From Dehalococcoidia bacterium (GTDB lineage Bacteria > Chloroflexota > Dehalococcoidia > Dehalococcoidales > Fen-1064): a DNA stretch of 7,064 nucleotides. Below are positions 1 through 6,131 of the stretch, piece after piece (the first letter of the stretch is position 1; every line of letters starts with the position of its first letter). The stretch is taken from NCBI GenBank assembly GCA_003153075.1, contig PMBW01000197.1:2022-9085 (forward strand), read 5' to 3'. The translations under genes and the position numbers were made by a program. A model generated the notes under the pieces. That model saw only the letters and a program-made list of their open reading frames with translations, was not told where the DNA came from and did not search any database.

Positions 1-134
1 ACATCAGTATAGCCAATGTCGCCGGCCGGTAAACCTTCCGATACCGTTGCTCTATTAAATCTGGCCTGGCCTCTGTGGGCAAGCACATTCGCAAGCCTTT
101 CTTCCAAACTGGGTACTTTTAGTTCTTCCGCCAT
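1..134 (-). CDS. N-terminal fragment of an unrecognised protein (cut by left window edge)
   Basis: An ATG at 134 opens a frame that stays open to the window edge, giving 44 codons plus two bases. It is preceded by AGGAGG at 145-150 with about ten bases of spacing, and a promoter lies further upstream at 291-320, so this is a real gene start. The protein begins MAEELKVPSLEERLANVLAH, an acidic, probably helical segment with no signal peptide or membrane span, so a cytoplasmic product is likely. A later stretch contains GLPAGDIGYTD. I do not recognise the family from this fragment. It diverges from the GWSDGLP protein gene across a 448-bp gap. Given the neighbours, an acyl-CoA enzyme or an accessory protein would not be surprising, but nothing in these residues shows it. 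Confidence 0.75.
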   Translation of the reverse strand, partial: MAEELKVPSLEERLANVLAHRGQARFNRATVSEGLPAGDIGYTD

Positions 135-144
135 GTTGAATAAT

Positions 145-150
145 CCTCCT
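145..150 (-). promoter_or_regulatory. Shine-Dalgarno AGGAGG of the left-edge gene
   Basis: On the minus strand AGGAGG lies ten bases before the ATG at 134. It is a full match to the anti-Shine-Dalgarno core and fixes the start of the fragmentary gene. Confidence 0.8.
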
Positions 151-290
151 TGGTATTTTAGTTTTAAATATTGATATATTAATTAAGAACTACCAATTAA
201 TCACCGGACGGTCGTGCCTGTTTGCCCGTATGTATTCGTTATCGAAAATAGGGTTCTTTCAAGATGGCTTTTTACAGCCTCCAAAGCTAA

Positions 291-320
291 ATTTTACACC
301 TCCGTTCTAACCAAAGTCAA
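291..320 (-). promoter_or_regulatory. Candidate sigma-A promoter of the left-edge gene
   Basis: On the minus strand TTGACT (315-320) and TAAAAT (291-296) are separated by 18 bases, each matching the -35 and -10 consensus at five of six positions. A start near 284 would leave an untranslated leader of about 150 bases before the ATG at 134. I found no recognisable riboswitch in that leader, only a short hairpin (GGCT/AGCC). A 10-bp palindrome, TGAAATTTCA (335-344), lies just upstream of the -35 and could be a regulator site, but it is short and AT-rich. Confidence 0.5.
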
Positions 321-442
321 TTTTTTCAGAGAGTATGAAATTTCAGATTTGGCTGCTTTAAATTCCCGGTAAATAAATCAGGTATTTCGACCCAAAAGAG
401 AACTTCATTTACGTAAGATTATCTGGACAGAAGCACATTAAA

Positions 443-465
443 GGGCTTACACTAAATATAAGCCC
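443..465. repeat. Inverted repeat (7-bp arms) between divergent genes
   Basis: GGGCTTA (443-449) pairs perfectly with TAAGCCC (459-465) across a nine-base loop. The plus strand continues into ATTTATTTTATTG. That resembles a weak terminator, yet no plus-strand gene ends before it, so an operator or transcript hairpin is as likely. Its function is unknown. Confidence 0.35.
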
Positions 466-582
466 ATTTATTTTATTGACGCTAATAATCAAAATTATTC
501 CGGTGTAATATTACTTATTATTTTCATATATTTATCCGGTCACCATTTTTACAGTCCGCCATAAAGAAAAGAGGGGAATATC

Positions 583-1620
583 ATGAGTAAAAGATTGACT
601 TCCGAAGAATTTGCGGTTGCCGACTCGATTGAAGCGGTCAGCGGCCTATACATAGAGAAAGGCTGGTCTGACGGCCTGCCGATAGTTCCACCCACGGAAG
701 AAGCAGTGGAAAAAATGCTGACCGGCACTAACCGCGATCCCTCCGAAATAATCGCGACAATGCCGCCGAGTTTTGGCGATTGTACCGTCGAAAAAATCGC
801 GATCAATGCCGTGATGGCCGGGTGCCTGCCCGAATACATGCCGGTACTCATAACCGCAACTGCGGCGTTATGCGACCCGCCGGTGCGTTTATACCGGATG
901 CAGCCGACCACACACCCGGTGGCGCCTTTATTGATCATCAACGGCCCAATCATTAAAAAGCTGGACATTAACGGGAAATCCGGGGCATTCGGACCGGGCT
1001 GGCGGGCCAATGCCACTATCGGCAGAGCGGTCAGGCTGATGTTGATGAACCTCGGCGGGGCTTTACCGGCCAAGACCGATATGGCCTGCCAGGCACAGCC
1101 GAATAAGTACGTCTTTTGCATCGCCGAAAACGAAGAGGACAGTCCCTGGGAATCGCTAAGCGTCGAAAGAGGGTTCGCTGCCGCGACCAGCACAGTCAGT
1201 GTCGTCGGGTTGGAAAACCCCCACAATATTAACGATCACGATGCGCTGAACGGAATGGAAGTGCTATCCACAATTTGCGGCACAATGGCCACGCTGGGCA
1301 ATAACAATGTCAGGGGGGCGCTCGGCGGCGACGGTGATGCCATGCTGGCACTGGGGCCGGAACACGCCGCCACGATTGCCAGCGCCGGATTCTCCAAGAA
1401 GGGCGTGCTGGATTATCTTTACGAACATGCCAGGGTTCCGCGCAAATCATTCTACGAGCGGGCCAGGATGAAGCACTATCCGGATATGCCGGAGGATTAC
1501 ATGGTGCCGCCGACGATTAAAAGAGAAGACCTGCACCTGATCGTGGTCGGCGGGCCCGGTAAGCATTCCTCTTACATGCCCGGCCACATGTCGCACCTCG
1601 TGACCAGAGCGATCGAATAG
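583..1620 (+). CDS. Conserved protein of unknown function with GWSDGLPxVPPT signature (345 aa)
   Basis: ATG at 583 follows GAGGGG at 571-576 with six bases of spacing; the frame ends in TAG. The protein is soluble, with no signal peptide or obvious membrane segment. Conserved-looking blocks run through its whole length: GWSDGLPIVPPT (27-38), INAVMAGC (74-81), TTHPVAPLLIINGP (109-122), GPGWRANATIGRA (137-149), QPNKYVFCIAENEE (172-185), ALGPEHAATIASAGFSK (256-272) and VGGPGKHSSYMPGH (322-335). I know this block pattern from uncharacterised bacterial proteins of about this length. From memory they sometimes lie near genes for UGSC-motif (seleno)proteins, but no UGSC protein and no in-frame TGA is seen here. 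Cysteines at 67, 81, 97, 169, 179 and 232 and His/Asn/Gly-rich motifs suggest an enzyme, but I cannot name a reaction. It is convergent with the flavoprotein gene and ends before a shared terminator. Confidence 0.88.
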   Translation: MSKRLTSEEFAVADSIEAVSGLYIEKGWSDGLPIVPPTEEAVEKMLTGTNRDPSEIIATMPPSFGDCTVEKIAINAVMAGCLPEYMPVLITATAALCDPPVRLYRMQPTTHPVAPLLIINGPIIKKLDINGKSGAFGPGWRANATIGRAVRLMLMNLGGALPAKTDMACQAQPNKYVFCIAENEEDSPWESLSVERGFAAATSTVSVVGLENPHNINDHDALNGMEVLSTICGTMATLGNNNVRGALGGDGDAMLALGPEHAATIASAGFSKKGVLDYLYEHARVPRKSFYERARMKHYPDMPEDYMVPPTIKREDLHLIVVGGPGKHSSYMPGHMSHLVTRAIE

Positions 1621-1650
1621 CTAAGAATCCGAATTATCAAAGAAGAACAT

Positions 1651-1687
1651 CCCCTCCCTGAAATTGCTTCACTACGTTCGCAATGAA
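1651..1687 (-). repeat. Degenerate CATTGCGA...GAAGCAAT-type dispersed repeat
   Basis: On the minus strand this stretch reads CATTGCGAACGTAGTGAAGC followed by AATTTCAGGGAGGGG. It closely resembles the GTCATTGCGAGC...GCGAAGCAATCTCAGGG element that recurs in intergenic DNA of many bacteria. The ATTGC/GCAAT ends (1663-1667 and 1680-1684) can pair. It sits just after a stop codon, as such elements often do. The match is from memory and imperfect, so this would be a decayed copy. Confidence 0.4.
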
Positions 1688-1700
1688 AATGGAAGTAAAA

Positions 1701-1735
1701 AGAATCCCCCGAACTCGTTCGGGGGATTCTTTTTT
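1701..1735. terminator. Bidirectional rho-independent terminator between convergent genes
   Basis: AGAATCCCCCGAAC (1701-1714) is perfectly complementary to 1717-1730. This gives a stem of about 13 bp with a tight loop and a five-G:C core, followed by six T's (1730-1735) on the plus strand. On the minus strand the same stem is followed by TTTTT from the A-run at 1696-1700. It therefore serves both the plus-strand gene ending at 1620 and the minus-strand flavoprotein gene ending at 1757. Confidence 0.93.
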
Positions 1736-1756
1736 CAGGCGTTACTTATTGAAACA

Positions 1757-3256
1757 CTAGCTCCAGGGTTGCTCCGCCGCGGCGTTCCGTCCGGAGATCC
1801 GGCCGAAAGCCAGACATTCTCCGATGTTGCCGCCGGAATTATACAGATAGCTGTGGATTGAACCCAGCTCACCGGCGCTGTATAACCGCGGTAACGGCTG
1901 TCCGTTGACCTGTACTATCTGGCTCCTGGCATTGCGCCGGGGTCCGCCCTGCGTATTAACAAAGTGCGGGGTAACTTCCATCGCGTAAAAAGGCGGGCCT
2001 TCGATCGGGGCTACCATCCTGGTTCTGCCGAAATCAGGGTCATTCCCTGCCGCGCTGTTCATATTCCACCGGTAAACCGTTTCCTGTAATACTTTCGGAT
2101 CCAGTTTGATGATATTGGCCAGTTCGGCGATCGAATTGGCTTTCTTGATCCAACCTTTTGCCAATTCAACGCTGTTATCTTTGCTCCAGCTATAAACGTT
2201 CAACAACGGATTCCACCCGTGATAGCGGTGGCCGTCGTATAACCCGACGTTGAATATTGTCTGGTCGAATATCATATGCAGCGGACAGGGGGTTGGGGTT
2301 TGCGCCCAGCGTCCGTTGATCAGCGATTTGCCGTGCGTAACCCTATATTTTTCATCGGCAAATCTTCTGGCATCCGCGCCGACAACGATCACACCGCCGG
2401 GAAAGACAGCCCTGGCCTGGGGTTCCAGCGCCGGAATTTCCAGGATCGCGGGAAAATCAGGCACTTTCAACGAGCAATAGACCGGACCGGCGATGCAGCT
2501 CATGTGCCACAGATCGGCGCCCGCGGCCATTGCCATCTTGATGCCGTCTCCGGTGTTATACGGTGTGCCGAGGGGATAACAATATGGTAGATTGGTGCAG
2601 AAGTCCCTGACCATTTCCTGGTTATTTTCAAATCCGCCGCAGGTTAAAACCACAGCCCTGTTGGCTTTAATATTCATTTTACGCCCGCTGTGTTCGGCCT
2701 TAACGCCGTATATCTCTTTGGTGGCGGGATTCTGGATCAATTCTTTTACCGGGGTGGCGCAAAGGACCTTAATGCCTCTTTTATTAACGGCGCCTTTTAA
2801 GGTTTCCCATAAGCGGGAATAGCCGTTGCTGCCGTCTTCTGCTTTGATGTGATAATCATGGATACAATCGGCGCCAGGGAGTTCCGGGAATTCAGCCGGT
2901 TCTCTATTCTTATAAACCGTCTCCATAATGGTTGCGCCCAGGCTCTCAATAAAGGCGTTATTCTTGTTCATTTCCTCTGCCCAGGCCTGTACCATATCCT
3001 GCGGGACGGTGTATTCGCCGCACATCGCGTTGAAATAGGTAATTGATTTCTCGACCGGGAACGGGTTTAGCCAACCCTGTCCGGCGACCCGGGTATTGCC
3101 GCCTTCCTGTCCCAGGGGAGCTTTATCCAGGATCAATACTCTCGCTCCCGCATCGTGGGCGCTGATTGCCGCTACTGAACCGGCTCCGCCGTAACCAACC
3201 ACGACGACGTCCGCTTCAAAATCCCACTTATCGGGAAGGTTACATCTTACTTCCAT
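1757..3256 (-). CDS. FAD-dependent oxidoreductase, fumarate reductase/3-ketosteroid dehydrogenase-like (499 aa)
   Basis: ATG at 3256 is preceded by GGAGGA (3263-3268); the frame ends in TAG. The FAD_binding_2 fold is clear. The dinucleotide-binding GYGGAGSVAA (21-30) is followed by LILDK with Asp44 for the FAD ribose. GQEGGNTRVAGQGW (49-62) is the usual Gly-rich N-terminal block. LTCGGFENN (204-212), TGDGIKMAMAAGADL (235-249), RRFADE (297-302) and TQGGPRRN (435-442) follow. The C-terminal FAD block is LYSAGELGS to GGNIGECLAFGRISGRNAA (458-493). Members of this family reduce or desaturate C-C bonds next to a carbonyl or carboxylate (fumarate, urocanate, 3-ketosteroids). There is no Tat signal, heme motif or FMN domain, so this is a cytoplasmic single-domain form needing a separate electron partner. 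The substrate is not readable. It diverges from the cupin gene and has its own promoter. Confidence 0.93.
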   Translation of the reverse strand: MEVRCNLPDKWDFEADVVVVGYGGAGSVAAISAHDAGARVLILDKAPLGQEGGNTRVAGQGWLNPFPVEKSITYFNAMCGEYTVPQDMVQAWAEEMNKNNAFIESLGATIMETVYKNREPAEFPELPGADCIHDYHIKAEDGSNGYSRLWETLKGAVNKRGIKVLCATPVKELIQNPATKEIYGVKAEHSGRKMNIKANRAVVLTCGGFENNQEMVRDFCTNLPYCYPLGTPYNTGDGIKMAMAAGADLWHMSCIAGPVYCSLKVPDFPAILEIPALEPQARAVFPGGVIVVGADARRFADEKYRVTHGKSLINGRWAQTPTPCPLHMIFDQTIFNVGLYDGHRYHGWNPLLNVYSWSKDNSVELAKGWIKKANSIAELANIIKLDPKVLQETVYRWNMNSAAGNDPDFGRTRMVAPIEGPPFYAMEVTPHFVNTQGGPRRNARSQIVQVNGQPLPRLYSAGELGSIHSYLYNSGGNIGECLAFGRISGRNAAAEQPWS

Positions 3257-3317
3257 TTTAATTCCTCCGTCTCCAATTTTTTAGTAACCCTTTACAATAA
3301 ACAAAAAAACAATTTGA

Positions 3318-3345
3318 ATTATAGATTATAGCTTCGCTGTTTCAG
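3318..3345 (-). promoter_or_regulatory. Candidate sigma-A promoter of the flavoprotein gene
   Basis: On the minus strand a perfect TATAAT (3318-3323) lies 16 bases after CTGAAA (3340-3345, four of six matches to TTGACA). A second perfect TATAAT overlaps the spacer at 3325-3330 but has no -35 at a good distance. A start near 3310 gives a leader of roughly 55 bases before the ATG at 3256. Confidence 0.55.
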
Positions 3346-3500
3346 GAATTTCCGAAAAATAAACGAGTAATCAAGAGCCGGTTTCCCGGCTTGAAAACGT
3401 CTTCAGTGCCCAAAGAATTTACGTAGCCGCGTATTCTACTTGATATGCTTTCTAGGTGCTTTAATTTTTCCAATACAGTTACCGCAAGCACCGGCGTTAT

Positions 3501-3527
3501 TTGATATTAACATCCCTAATATATCAT
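3501..3527 (+). promoter_or_regulatory. Candidate promoter of the cupin gene
   Basis: TTGATA (3501-3506) and TATCAT (3522-3527) each match consensus at five of six positions, with a short 15-base spacer. Transcription would begin near 3534, exactly where the 20-bp palindrome starts, leaving a leader of about 185 bases. The short spacer lowers confidence. A weaker alternative is TTGCAA (3541) with TTTAAT (3566). Confidence 0.35.
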
Positions 3528-3533
3528 TCCGGC

Positions 3534-3553
3534 CTGATTTTTGCAAAAATCAG
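3534..3553. promoter_or_regulatory. Perfect 20-bp palindrome, candidate operator
   Basis: CTGATTTTTGCAAAAATCAG is perfectly self-complementary about the 3543/3544 axis. It lies between divergent genes and at the predicted transcription start of the cupin gene. It has no T-run and no preceding gene on either strand, so a dimeric regulator site is more likely than a terminator. The regulator is not in the window. Confidence 0.5.
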
Positions 3554-3705
3554 AATCAAAACATCTTTAATATTCGTATAGCAAATATCATAGGACAAGT
3601 CATAGCGAAAACAGTGTTTGAAAATGAAGGAAAAAGCGGATCGCCTTCAACGCGCACAGCCAGCAAAAAGCTCAGCGAGTATGTTAAAATTATAGCTAAT
3701 ATATT

Positions 3706-3712
3706 AAGGAGG
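3706..3712 (+). promoter_or_regulatory. Shine-Dalgarno AAGGAGG deciding a TTG start
   Basis: AAGGAGG ends seven bases before TTG at 3720, an ideal distance. The first ATG of the frame, at 3744, has no such site, so translation almost certainly begins at the TTG. Confidence 0.85.
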
Positions 3713-3719
3713 AACGGTT

Positions 3720-4217
3720 TTGGAAGAATATACTGGATATATCATGCCGATCAAAGAATCGGTACATTCATTAAAACGGGAAGGCCATCCCGACCAGGAC
3801 GATTTTCGGTTCATTCGCCCGTCCAGCGAAAAGGATCGAGTAGGGAAACACCCATCAAAACATTTTATGCTGACCCTGGACAAGATCAATCCCGGCGGCG
3901 GTGTCGAAGAGCATTATCATGAGTACAGTGAAGAGATGCCGATCTTCGACCATGTGTATTATGTAATCTCGGGGAAGATCCTGGCCAAGATCGGGAACGA
4001 TGAAAGAGTTGTCGGCGCCGATAGCCTGATCTACTGCCCGTCAAATATTGCGCATTCTATCAAAAATGTCGGCAAGACCCGCGCCAAGGTACTGAGAATG
4101 AGCGGTTCCGCCGAAGGCAAGAAAATGGGCGGGCCGGTCTATTCAAAGAAACCGAGCGGCGAGCTGGGCGTCCGCGAATGGAAATTAGCAGACGACAAAG
4201 CCAAACCGGGCAAATAA
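3720..4217 (+). CDS. Single-domain cupin protein (165 aa, TTG start)
   Basis: The beta-barrel cupin core spans about residues 48-130. Motif 1 reads GGGVEEHYHEYS...DHVYYVISGK (59-86), with H65 and H67 as metal ligands. The position that is usually Glu, seven residues before the motif-ending Gly85, is H78. Motif 2 is CPSNIAHSIKN (106-116), with H112 as the last ligand. This would give a four-histidine site instead of the common three-His/one-Glu site. The HxH-to-H78 spacing is longer than in the textbook motif (EYSEEMPIFD lies between). Small cupins serve as dioxygenases, isomerases, decarboxylases or mere binders, and I cannot choose among these. The Lys/Gly-rich tail after residue 130 is probably flexible. 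The protein is cytoplasmic, with no signal peptide. It is monocistronic by appearance: own promoter region and a terminator 49 bases after the stop. Confidence 0.9.
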   Translation: MEEYTGYIMPIKESVHSLKREGHPDQDDFRFIRPSSEKDRVGKHPSKHFMLTLDKINPGGGVEEHYHEYSEEMPIFDHVYYVISGKILAKIGNDERVVGADSLIYCPSNIAHSIKNVGKTRAKVLRMSGSAEGKKMGGPVYSKKPSGELGVREWKLADDKAKPGK

Positions 4218-4265
4218 TTCCGGATGCAGGCTGCTCCAGGTAGTTCTTTTTACAGCGGTAAAAGC

Positions 4266-4300
4266 AAAGGAGCCTCCGGATTGCGGAGGCTCCTTTTTTT
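4266..4300 (+). terminator. Rho-independent terminator after the cupin gene
   Basis: AAAGGAGCCTCCG (4266-4278) pairs perfectly with 4284-4296 around a five-base loop and runs into T's at 4294-4300, then ATTTTTG. Read on the minus strand the stem is followed by TTTGCTTTTACC, a weaker T-tract. It may therefore also stop transcripts of the convergent CoA-transferase-like gene ending at 4348. Confidence 0.92.
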
Positions 4301-4347
4301 ATTTTTGTATTTTGAATTTATTTGGGATTTAGATATTGGAACTTATC

Positions 4348-6126
4348 CTATTGCCCTCTATAAATCCCGTCCGGGTCGAGGATCCTCAGTATCATCAATT
4401 CCTCGTAAGTCGGCGGCGCAATTTCCGCCACTTTGGGGCTGACCTTCAATTCCCACCCACAATTTTCCTTAATGTTGCCGATCTTTTCATCCAGCGTCTT
4501 GAACTTTACACTCGGCATACACCCGGTCAATGAAAACTCGTCGTCATTACCCAGCTTTTCATACCTGCCCAGTGTGGACACCAGTGTCTTAACCTTCGCG
4601 CCGTAACTGGTGATGTACGATACCTTATCCAGGAAACGGGTTTTCGACTGGTTCATGACAGCCAGTGTTTCGCACGCCTGATAGGCGTCGGCGGCGCCCC
4701 CCGGCCCCGCTACCACGATCTTGCCGTTTTCGATGCCGGAGTTCATATTGCCGTGCTTATCGATCTGCCCGGCCCCGATGATCGCCATGCTCTGCTGGTT
4801 TTCACCGTTGATGATCAGATTATAAGACCAGAAATAATTCCCCCGCATTTTCACCGTATCCCAGTTCGGATAGCTGGTTAAATTCGGTTCACCGGGACGC
4901 GGCGAGAAATCAAACACGCCGTTTCCGACCATTAACGAAATATGACGGCCTTCGTTCTTGAATTGATAGTAGGCTAAAAATGCCACCAGCGCGCCGGGAC
5001 CGACGCCGCACAGGATTACTTTGCGGTCGCGGTTAAGCACTGCCTCGCGGATGATACGGGAACCGGCTACGATCATCATTTCCCGTTCATTGAAATCCAT
5101 GCTCGTGGAGACCTTATCCAGAATCAAAGGCAGGCGGAATTCATCCAGGTCCACCCGCGCCTCGTCTTTGATCGTCCGGATTTTTGCCATGCCGACCTTG
5201 CGCAGATAATCCTCATGCGTGGGACAATCCAGTATCCAGTTCTTTATCCAGGCGTTGAGCGCTTCCGGCTCATAGAGCGCCTTGCGGTGCTCTTCCACCA
5301 TCTCCTCATCTTCAAAATAGCCCGGGAACTCTTTCAGGTCGCGCCACGGCGGGAAATAAGTCGGGTGCGCCCCCAGCGGCACGACGGAAACGGAAGCAAC
5401 CCGGTAACCGGGGATTTTCACCAGTAACGGCGAATGTTCGCGGATATACTCTGTGGAGACCAGCTTTTCTACGGTTACGACCGCTTTATTTTTGCTGGCG
5501 AGGGCGCTGTACTCGTCGACAATGGAATCGCCCTGGCACAGGATCGTGTTGCCGTAACGGTCGGCGGCGTACCCGTGAATGATGGACAGGTCGGGATTTA
5601 GCGCTTTGATCACACCAATTTTCTTCCCGCTGCCAAAGGGATCATCGATGACCTTAAAAGAGTCTTTGTTATCTTCCGCAATGGTTGTCCCCATCATGGA
5701 TTTCGTGGGTAGAAACCCCGAGCCCATCGCCCCGGCGAACAGTCTTTGACTGATCCCGCCGAGCGACCAGATCTCGTTGGGCACATCGTGTTCCAATGTC
5801 CCCGGTTTGCCTCTACCCTGCCCCTTCCGTCCGCCTTTAGCGCCGGTACCGCCGATCGTGTTCTTGACCAGCCCGCACTGGATCATGTCCATGCCTAATA
5901 TCGGCGGAGCGATCAAGGTAAATTCCGGTTTTGTCCCCCAGAATTGCCGGATGATCTCGCGCGTCGCTGCGCTGCCGAAGGGGGAAATATGCAGCAGCAT
6001 CCCCGGCTTTACGTTTTTACGGATAGCCTCTTCCAGGCCGATTACTTTGTCTTCACCTTCATTCTCTTCCAGCCGGAAGGTGTTTTCGGCGAAATCTCTC
6101 AATCTCTTGTCTACGATGTCACACAC
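4348..6126 (-). CDS. Fused alpha-beta family I CoA-transferase-like protein lacking the catalytic Glu (up to 592 aa)
   Basis: Residues about 27-325 resemble the glutaconate CoA-transferase alpha subunit GctA: VIGLEEAIRKNVKPGM (28-43), AGAMGSGFLPTKS (131-143), PDLSIIHGYAADRYGN (178-193), PLGAHPTYFPP (250-260) and NWILDCPTHEDYLRKVG (296-312). Residues about 345-592 resemble GctB: IIGAGQIDKHGNMNS (449-463), VAGPGGAADAYQAC (472-485), KTRFLDKVSYITS (495-507) and a final ILDPDGIY. Subunits that are usually two chains of about 320 and 265 residues are joined here in one frame. The GctB active-site Glu lies in a VESGLMD-like motif. Here the stretch reads VGNGVFD (400-406), with Gly401 in its place, so ordinary CoA transfer through a glutamyl-CoA intermediate is unlikely. 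IpdAB-type C-C hydrolases share the fold and also depart from the transferase mechanism. A Gly/Lys/Arg-rich segment occupies 92-110. The start codon is unsettled: GTG at 6126 overlaps its own Shine-Dalgarno. Confidence 0.9.
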   Translation of the reverse strand: MCDIVDKRLRDFAENTFRLEENEGEDKVIGLEEAIRKNVKPGMLLHISPFGSAATREIIRQFWGTKPEFTLIAPPILGMDMIQCGLVKNTIGGTGAKGGRKGQGRGKPGTLEHDVPNEIWSLGGISQRLFAGAMGSGFLPTKSMMGTTIAEDNKDSFKVIDDPFGSGKKIGVIKALNPDLSIIHGYAADRYGNTILCQGDSIVDEYSALASKNKAVVTVEKLVSTEYIREHSPLLVKIPGYRVASVSVVPLGAHPTYFPPWRDLKEFPGYFEDEEMVEEHRKALYEPEALNAWIKNWILDCPTHEDYLRKVGMAKIRTIKDEARVDLDEFRLPLILDKVSTSMDFNEREMMIVAGSRIIREAVLNRDRKVILCGVGPGALVAFLAYYQFKNEGRHISLMVGNGVFDFSPRPGEPNLTSYPNWDTVKMRGNYFWSYNLIINGENQQSMAIIGAGQIDKHGNMNSGIENGKIVVAGPGGAADAYQACETLAVMNQSKTRFLDKVSYITSYGAKVKTLVSTLGRYEKLGNDDEFSLTGCMPSVKFKTLDEKIGNIKENCGWELKVSPKVAEIAPPTYEELMILRILDPDGIYRGQ

Positions 6127-6131
6127 TCCTT
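6126..6131 (-). promoter_or_regulatory. Shine-Dalgarno AAGGAG that conflicts with the GTG start
   Basis: On the minus strand the sequence is AAAAAGGAGTGTGTGACATC. AAGGAG occupies 6131-6126, so its last G is the first base of the GTG start codon. An in-frame TAA at 6135-6133 rules out any upstream start. The in-frame codon at a normal distance (eight bases) is ATC at 6117-6115; the next standard start is TTG at 6102. Confidence 0.6.

Larger units (their letters stand above)
135..582. other. Divergent intergenic region, 448 bp
   Basis: No credible gene lies here; both strands are AT-rich and closed by stops. It holds the leader and promoter of the minus-strand gene on the left, the inverted repeat at 443-465, a TTGACG at 476-481 with no acceptable -10 at the right distance, and a 10-bp palindrome GTAATATTAC at 505-514. 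I could not pick out a convincing promoter for the plus-strand gene starting at 583. A non-housekeeping sigma factor or an activator-dependent promoter is therefore possible. Confidence 0.6.
3257..3719. other. Divergent regulatory region, 463 bp
   Basis: This gap separates the flavoprotein gene and the cupin gene and carries promoter-like sequences for both. It also holds a hairpin at 3371-3394 (GCCGG/CCGGC core with TCAA/TTGA outer arms) and the 20-bp palindrome at 3534-3553. A 23-codon ATG frame at 3624-3695 has no ribosome binding site and I do not call it a gene. The length and the palindrome suggest shared transcriptional control of the two divergent genes. Confidence 0.6.

Noticed and set aside
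476..481. TTGACG as a -35 box for the gene at 583
   Set aside because: No -10-like hexamer lies 15-19 bases downstream; the nearest AT-rich hexamers are 11 or 24 bases away.
549..1226. 225-residue minus-strand open frame opposite the GWSDGLP protein gene
   Set aside because: It lies in antisense to a gene with clear conserved motifs and a ribosome binding site, and its product is low-complexity Ser/Ala/Ile with no recognisable domain.
3371..3394. GCCGG/CCGGC hairpin as a terminator
   Set aside because: No T-run on either strand and no gene ends nearby; kept only as part of the divergent regulatory region.
3624..3695. 23-codon ATG frame in the cupin leader, a possible leader peptide
   Set aside because: No Shine-Dalgarno before the ATG, no run of regulatory codons and no attenuator-like hairpin after it.
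3440..3922. 160-residue plus-strand open frame overlapping the start of the cupin gene
   Set aside because: No ribosome binding site, AT-rich composition in the first half, and the second half is the cupin gene in another frame.
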